A DNA stretch of 56,482 bases from Halomonas organivorans (GTDB lineage Bacteria; Pseudomonadota; Gammaproteobacteria; Pseudomonadales; Halomonadaceae), in assembly GCF_014192055.1 (NCBI RefSeq), contig NZ_JACHXM010000025.1, positions 1-56,482 on the forward strand. The letters are read 5' to 3'. Each line of letters opens with the position of its first letter. Within the stretch, counting starts at the first letter, position 1. Both the position numbers and the translations under genes were made by a program. Under the pieces are notes generated by a model. That model searched no databases. It saw only the letters and a program-made list of their open reading frames with translations, and was not told the origin of the DNA. Positions 52,725 through 56,482 of this stretch are shown here, in pieces.

Positions 52725-53792
52725 TCAGTTCAGCAGCCGCACGTGGACCGTCACTTCCTCGCGGTCGTGGTAGAGGTGGCGACAGGCGATCTCTGCCTTG
52801 ACGCCCGCCTCGTCCAGGGCCTGATCCAGGCGGGCCAATCCTTCCGAGACCGCTTCCCAACGCCGCTTCATCGGCAGCTTGAGATTGAACACCGCCTCTC
52901 GGCACCAGCGCCGGACCAGCCAGCGCTCGACCATGTCGATTACCCGCGCCGGCTTGTCGACGATATCGCAGACCAGCCAATCGAGCCGCATCGGCGGCTC
53001 CCACACGAAACCGTCTTCGCGCAGGTGCTCCACCAGTCCGGTCGCCATCAGTCGTCGATCCATGGGGCCGTTGTCGATGGCGAACACCTGCATGCCGCGA
53101 TGGACCAGTTGCCAGGTCCAGCCTCCCGGTGCAGCCCCCAGGTCCGCCGCCTGCATGCCCTCGGCCAGGCGCGTCTCCCACTGGTCCCGCGGGACGAATT
53201 CGTGCCAGGCCTCCTCGAGCTTGAGGGTCGAGCGGCTGGGTGCCTCGCGAGGCGCGCGTAGTCGGCGGATGCCGCCGAGCTGCTCGCTGCGATTGCCGGG
53301 GAAACTCATGCCGAGCTGCACTCGATCGCCGTCGGTCCACAGCAGATGCAGGCGCCGCCCCCCCGCCTTGCGGCGCAGCGCCCCGCGCTTCTTGAGGGTC
53401 GACTCGAGCGGGCGCCGAAGGGCCTTGATCAATCCGGCCAGCGCCTTGGCCTCGTTGGTGTCCGGGGTCTCCTGCCACAAAGACTCGAAGCTCCAGCCAC
53501 TGGCCAGTACCTGCTCGACGATGGGTGAGAGTCGATCCTCCCGGGAGAGCCCTTCCAGAGGCTCGAGGGCGACCAGGCTTTGACGGGCGAAGACCAGTGT
53601 CTCCAGGGACAGTGCGCGATGCAGGGCGTTGGCGGGACGCTCGTCGGTCACCACGAAACGCACGTGGCCGGCATGGGGCTCGGACAGTGGATAGCCCTGC
53701 CAGCCCAGCATGGCCGCCTTGGTGGCGACCTCGCCGGCAAGATCGGGCTCGAAACCGGAGCGGCAATAGAACAGCAACTGCTGGGGGTTCAT
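52725..53792 (-). CDS. rlmM: 23S rRNA 2'-O-methyltransferase RlmM (C2498)
   Basis: A 355-residue enzyme (E. coli 366) that methylates C2498 of 23S rRNA. The N-terminal THUMP-like domain begins LLFYCRSGFEPDLAGEVATK, and the C-terminal FtsJ-type domain has the SAM motif AADLGAAPGGWTWQLVHRGM at about 218-237, WLVCDIVDKP (catalytic Asp) and VFNLKLPMKRRWEAV (catalytic Lys). The ATG at 53792 fits the family start MNPQQLLFYCRSG and follows an AGGAGG sequence. Confidence 0.95.
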   Translation of the reverse strand: MNPQQLLFYCRSGFEPDLAGEVATKAAMLGWQGYPLSEPHAGHVRFVVTDERPANALHRALSLETLVFARQSLVALEPLEGLSREDRLSPIVEQVLASGWSFESLWQETPDTNEAKALAGLIKALRRPLESTLKKRGALRRKAGGRRLHLLWTDGDRVQLGMSFPGNRSEQLGGIRRLRAPREAPSRSTLKLEEAWHEFVPRDQWETRLAEGMQAADLGAAPGGWTWQLVHRGMQVFAIDNGPMDRRLMATGLVEHLREDGFVWEPPMRLDWLVCDIVDKPARVIDMVERWLVRRWCREAVFNLKLPMKRRWEAVSEGLARLDQALDEAGVKAEIACRHLYHDREEVTVHVRLLN

Positions 53793-53838
53793 GTAGCCTC
53801 CTGTGAAGGCCCGCCAGTCTAGCCGGGGGACACAGGGC

Positions 53839-54297
53839 TCACAAGCCGTGCATGCCCTCGTCCTCATCCTCCTCGGCAACGGCCCTGCTGGTCGCCCGAT
53901 CACGGCTCCAGTTCTCGATGTCCTGCAACTGGACATTCAGGGCGTTGGTCGAGATCTTCACCTCCCAGAGGGAGAAGACCAGCGACACCGACAGGCTGAT
54001 CAGGCTGACCCCGAACAGCAGCATGCCGAGCAGCTTGAGTGACAGGAACAGCGCGAACATCGATAGCGTACAAAGCAGGAAGCTGAACACCCCCGCCATC
54101 TGCATGCGCTTGGTGAGGGTGATCCGCTTGCGCAGCAGCATGATCTGTCGGCGGGCCACCTCATCGCGCTCCTCGTCGGCGAGTTTGCGAATCAGCTGAG
54201 CCAGAGTCAGGAAGCGATTGGTATAGGCCAGCAGCAACAGAGAAATGGCGGGGAACAGCAGGGCCGGTGTCGTCAGCGTCAAGGGAGCCTCCTCCAT
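53839..54297 (-). CDS. DUF2721 family membrane protein
   Basis: A 152-residue protein with the DUF2721 pattern: TTPALLFPAISLLLLAYTNR (membrane helix), FLTLAQLIRKLADEERDEVA (helical cytosolic part) and two further membrane segments (AGVFSFLLCTLSMFALFLSL, LLFGVSLISLSVSLVFSLWE). Function unknown. No Shine-Dalgarno sequence precedes ATG 54297. GGAGGAGG lies inside the coding sequence, 7 nt before an in-frame TTG at 54282, which may be the real start. A TATAAT hexamer on the minus strand (54320-54315) places transcription start about 10 nt from the ATG. Confidence 0.85.
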   Translation of the reverse strand: MEEAPLTLTTPALLFPAISLLLLAYTNRFLTLAQLIRKLADEERDEVARRQIMLLRKRITLTKRMQMAGVFSFLLCTLSMFALFLSLKLLGMLLFGVSLISLSVSLVFSLWEVKISTNALNVQLQDIENWSRDRATSRAVAEEDEDEGMHGL

Positions 54298-54416
54298 TAT
54301 TAGACTTTAGTCGCATTATACGCGATTCATCACGCTCAACCGAGCCCCGACCCACCGGCCCCGAACGCGTTGCTCGAGGCCGACGGACACCTTCCTGTTC
54401 ACCCCCTCGGGCGTCG

Positions 54417-56012
54417 CTAGGAGGTTTTCGTGCCGCGCGCCGATGGCGCTTGCGCAATGATGCCCTGTTCCCGTGCCATGGCAATTGCCGCCTGAGGGCC
54501 TGTCCACAGCGAAGGCAGCAGCACCAGTGATACCGGAATGGCGGTGATCACGATGAACTGCTGCAGCGCGCCGATCTGGCCGGCCCCCATATGCAACAGG
54601 ATGGCCGCCATCAGCGCCATGGCAATTCCCCAGAAGGCTCGCACCAGGGCATCTGGCGCATCATGCCCTGCTCCGACCACCGAGATCGCATAGCTCATCG
54701 AGTCGCCGGTGGTGGCCACGAAGATAGTGGTCAACAGCAGGATCGCCAGCGCCATCACCGGCCCGCCCGGCAGCGCCTGGGCCACGGTCAGGGTGGCGAC
54801 GTCGAACTGGAAGTTCTGCAGCGCCTCGGACAGGTCGATGGCGCCGGTCAGTTGGTAGTGGATGCCCGAGCCGCCGAGCAGGGTGAACCACACGGTGGTG
54901 GCGATCGGCGCCATCACCGCCACGGCCAGAATCATCTGGCGGATGGTACGACCGCGAGAGATGCGCGCCACGAAGATCGCCATCAGCGGACCGTAGCCGA
55001 TGAACCAGGCGAAGAAGAACACCGTCCACCACTGCATCCACCAGGCCGGCGCGGTCTGGGAGGTCATGGTCGCCATGGTGAAGAAGGAGGTCAGGTACTC
55101 GCCGAAGCCCTGGGTGAAGGCATTGACCAGGAACGCGGTGGGCCCGAACAGGAAGATGACCGCGGCAATGGCCAGCGCCAGGATCACATTGAAACGGCTC
55201 AGCCACTGGATGCCGCGATGGATGCCGGTCATCGCCGAGGTGACATAGACGGCTCCCAGGGCCACCAGGATCACCAGTTGGGTCGTATAGCCCTCCGGCA
55301 GCCCGAACAGCTCATGCAGCCCGAAACTGACCTGGGTGGCCAGGAAACCGATCGGCCCCACGGTACCGGCCACCACGGCGATCACGCACAGCGCATCCAC
55401 CAGACTGCCCAGCCATCCCTGAGTGACACGCTCGCCAAGCACCGGCGTGAGCAGCGTGCGCGGCTGCAGCGGCAAGCCGCGTTCGTAGTGGGCATGGGCC
55501 AGCACCACCGCGGTCAACGAGCCGAGCACCGCCCATGCCAGGAAGCCCCAGTGCATGAAGGATTGTGCCAGGGCCCCGGCGATCGCCTCGGGCGTGCCGG
55601 GTTCGGTGTCGAAGGCCGGCGGCGTCACCACGAAATGATAGACCGGCTCGCCGGCAGCGAAGAACACGCCGCCCCCTGCCAGTAGGGTGCACATGATGAT
55701 CGATAGCCACTTGAAGGTGCTGAGCTCGGGACGCTCGAGGTTACCAACCCGGGCACTGGCCGCCGGCGATGCGACCAGGCCCATGGCTACAAGAAACGTC
55801 AGCAGCAGCAGCCACTGGAAATAGCTGCCCAGCGTCCTGGCGGTCCAGGCAAAACCGGCGGCAATCCCTTCGGCCACCATGTCGACGTCATACAGCGACA
55901 GGGCGACGAAGCCCAGGATGAAGCCGATGCTCACACCGAGCACCAGGGGATCCCCCAAGCGTCTCTTGGCAGTGGGAGCGGTTGTCATCGAGTTGGAGGG
56001 ATCTTCACTCAT
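54417..56012 (-). CDS. BCCT-family transporter with altered aromatic substrate-box motif
   Basis: A 531-residue inner-membrane transporter with 12 segments, of the betaine/choline/carnitine group. The conserved ARISRGRTIRQM at about 349-360 is clear. The aromatic substrate box in TM8 is unusual: known betaine transporters have WAWW-x-x-W-S-P (BetP Trp373, Trp374, Trp377), whereas this one has FAWFIGYGP, so Trp336, Phe337 and Tyr340. The FWGV-x-EP-like TM4 motif is FFAAGEP. A substrate other than glycine betaine is likely. In this halophile-like context it probably takes up a compatible solute or a related nutrient, but nothing adjacent shows which. Confidence 0.86.
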   Translation of the reverse strand: MSEDPSNSMTTAPTAKRRLGDPLVLGVSIGFILGFVALSLYDVDMVAEGIAAGFAWTARTLGSYFQWLLLLTFLVAMGLVASPAASARVGNLERPELSTFKWLSIIMCTLLAGGGVFFAAGEPVYHFVVTPPAFDTEPGTPEAIAGALAQSFMHWGFLAWAVLGSLTAVVLAHAHYERGLPLQPRTLLTPVLGERVTQGWLGSLVDALCVIAVVAGTVGPIGFLATQVSFGLHELFGLPEGYTTQLVILVALGAVYVTSAMTGIHRGIQWLSRFNVILALAIAAVIFLFGPTAFLVNAFTQGFGEYLTSFFTMATMTSQTAPAWWMQWWTVFFFAWFIGYGPLMAIFVARISRGRTIRQMILAVAVMAPIATTVWFTLLGGSGIHYQLTGAIDLSEALQNFQFDVATLTVAQALPGGPVMALAILLLTTIFVATTGDSMSYAISVVGAGHDAPDALVRAFWGIAMALMAAILLHMGAGQIGALQQFIVITAIPVSLVLLPSLWTGPQAAIAMAREQGIIAQAPSARGTKTS

Positions 56013-56253
56013 GCACTACTGTCGGCCGAATCCGGCCGCTCTCTCCTTCTTGGATAGAAAAGGGTCTTGGGTAGAAAAGGGGCAATACCCGTCATTGCCG
56101 GCATGAAACCATGCTGACGCCTTGGGCACCGCCATAGACAACGCGCGCTAAGGCCATCGGCCTGATTCGGTCAACGGGAAATCAAATGAGAAAGGGCTGC
56201 GTCAGAGCAGCATGCCCAACGAGAAAATGCTGGATGATGGGGGAATACGAAAT
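56013..56253. other. Intergenic stretch between the BCCT gene and the rRNA terminator
   Basis: About 240 bp holding the presumed BCCT promoter. I see no coding sequence or RNA gene that I can support. A short direct repeat of TAGAAAAGGG occurs around 56055-56082. Confidence 0.5.
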
Positions 56254-56290
56254 GAAAAGCCCCCGAGTTCTCATGAACTCGGGGGCTTTT
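56254..56290 (-). terminator. Rho-independent terminator of the rRNA operon
   Basis: On the minus strand, AAAAGCCCCCGAGTTC, loop, then GAACTCGGGGGCTTTT: a strong GC stem ending in a T run, 10 bp beyond the 3' end of 5S rRNA. This is the classic intrinsic terminator of an rrn operon. It is also symmetric enough to work for plus-strand transcription. Confidence 0.93.
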
Positions 56291-56300
56291 CCGAATAGAT

Positions 56301-56416
56301 GCCTGACGATGACCTACTCTCGCATGGGAACTCCCACACTACCATCGGCGCTGAGCGGTTTCACTGCTGAGTTCGGCATGGGATCAAGTGGTTCCCGCAC
56401 GCTATGGTCGTCAGGC
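56301..56416 (-). rRNA. rrf: 5S ribosomal RNA
   Basis: A 116-nt sequence. Read on the minus strand it starts GCCTGACGACCATAGCGTG, contains the conserved GGAACCACTTGATCCCATG, then CGAACTCAGCAGTGAAACCG and AGTGTGGGAGTTCCCATGCG, and closes with GAGTAGGTCATCGTCAGGC. The 5' and 3' ends pair as helix I. It is the last gene of an rrn operon transcribed leftward, so 23S rRNA should lie just beyond the window. No tRNA is seen between the gene and its terminator. Confidence 0.97.
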
Positions 56417-56482
56417 GAAAAAGGGCAATGCAAATCATGCTGACGAGATGCGTCTCGCGTATCCGGCGTCGTCTGTTGTCAT

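Noticed and set aside
56186..56443. Plus-strand open frame of 85 codons
   Set aside because: It lies over the rRNA terminator and the 5S rRNA gene in antisense.

Overview
The window is about 56.5 kb of high-GC (roughly two thirds G+C), gene-dense DNA from a gammaproteobacterium, most likely a halophile of the Halomonas/Halomonadaceae type. The evidence is gammaproteobacterial housekeeping genes (fadBA, rlmM, epmC, tatD, uup, tusA, norM), a ZipA-like protein, a BCCT osmolyte-type transporter, TRAP-type uptake genes, and a 5S rRNA gene whose 23S/16S partners would lie beyond the right edge. I saw no phage, plasmid, transposase or CRISPR sequence.

Layout. 1-1142: scar of a TRAP transporter operon (start of dctP joined out of frame to the inside of dctM) behind an intact GntR/FCD regulator with an operator-like cluster. 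1400-9154: small metabolic and redox genes (NAD(P)-binding protein, YjdM, YjfB-like, 2-dehydropantoate reductase, a yeast-type cytosine deaminase, a VIT1/CCC1 transporter, FMN reductase, LysR, DCC protein, O-methyltransferase). 9279-21541: a stress/proteolysis-flavoured block: retropepsin-like RimK-associated protease, two CocE/S15 hydrolase paralogs, a ferritin-like protein, Hsp20, an ATP-grasp ligase, an M48 protease, a YrhK protein, a ZipA-like protein, and an overlapping pair of a PRPP synthetase-like and an archaeal-type (AMP/thymidine) phosphorylase gene.

21727-26530: a compact catabolic locus of unknown substrate, with a divergent LysR regulator facing a 2-oxoglutarate dioxygenase, a DddP-like M24 hydrolase and an MmsA-type CoA-acylating aldehyde dehydrogenase. 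The M24 protein keeps every metal ligand of DMSP lyase DddP but has Gly where DddP has its catalytic Asp, so it probably does something else. This is my best candidate for an undescribed pathway.

28773-35377: a malonate locus, with a MatR-like GntR regulator and its palindrome facing malonyl-CoA decarboxylase, malonyl-CoA synthetase, the MadL/MadM transporter and an amidase that may supply malonate from malonamate. 35450-38836: fadA and fadB. 39144-54297: DUF5924, MarR, UspA, Uup, TatD, EpmC, an FAD oxidase with a divergent HxlR regulator, NorM, DUF3080, TusA, a monooxygenase-like protein, RlmM and DUF2721. 54417-56416: a divergent BCCT transporter, then the rRNA terminator and 5S rRNA on the minus strand.

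Gene starts were chosen from visible Shine-Dalgarno sequences and family N-termini. All family assignments are by reading the protein sequence, without database searches.
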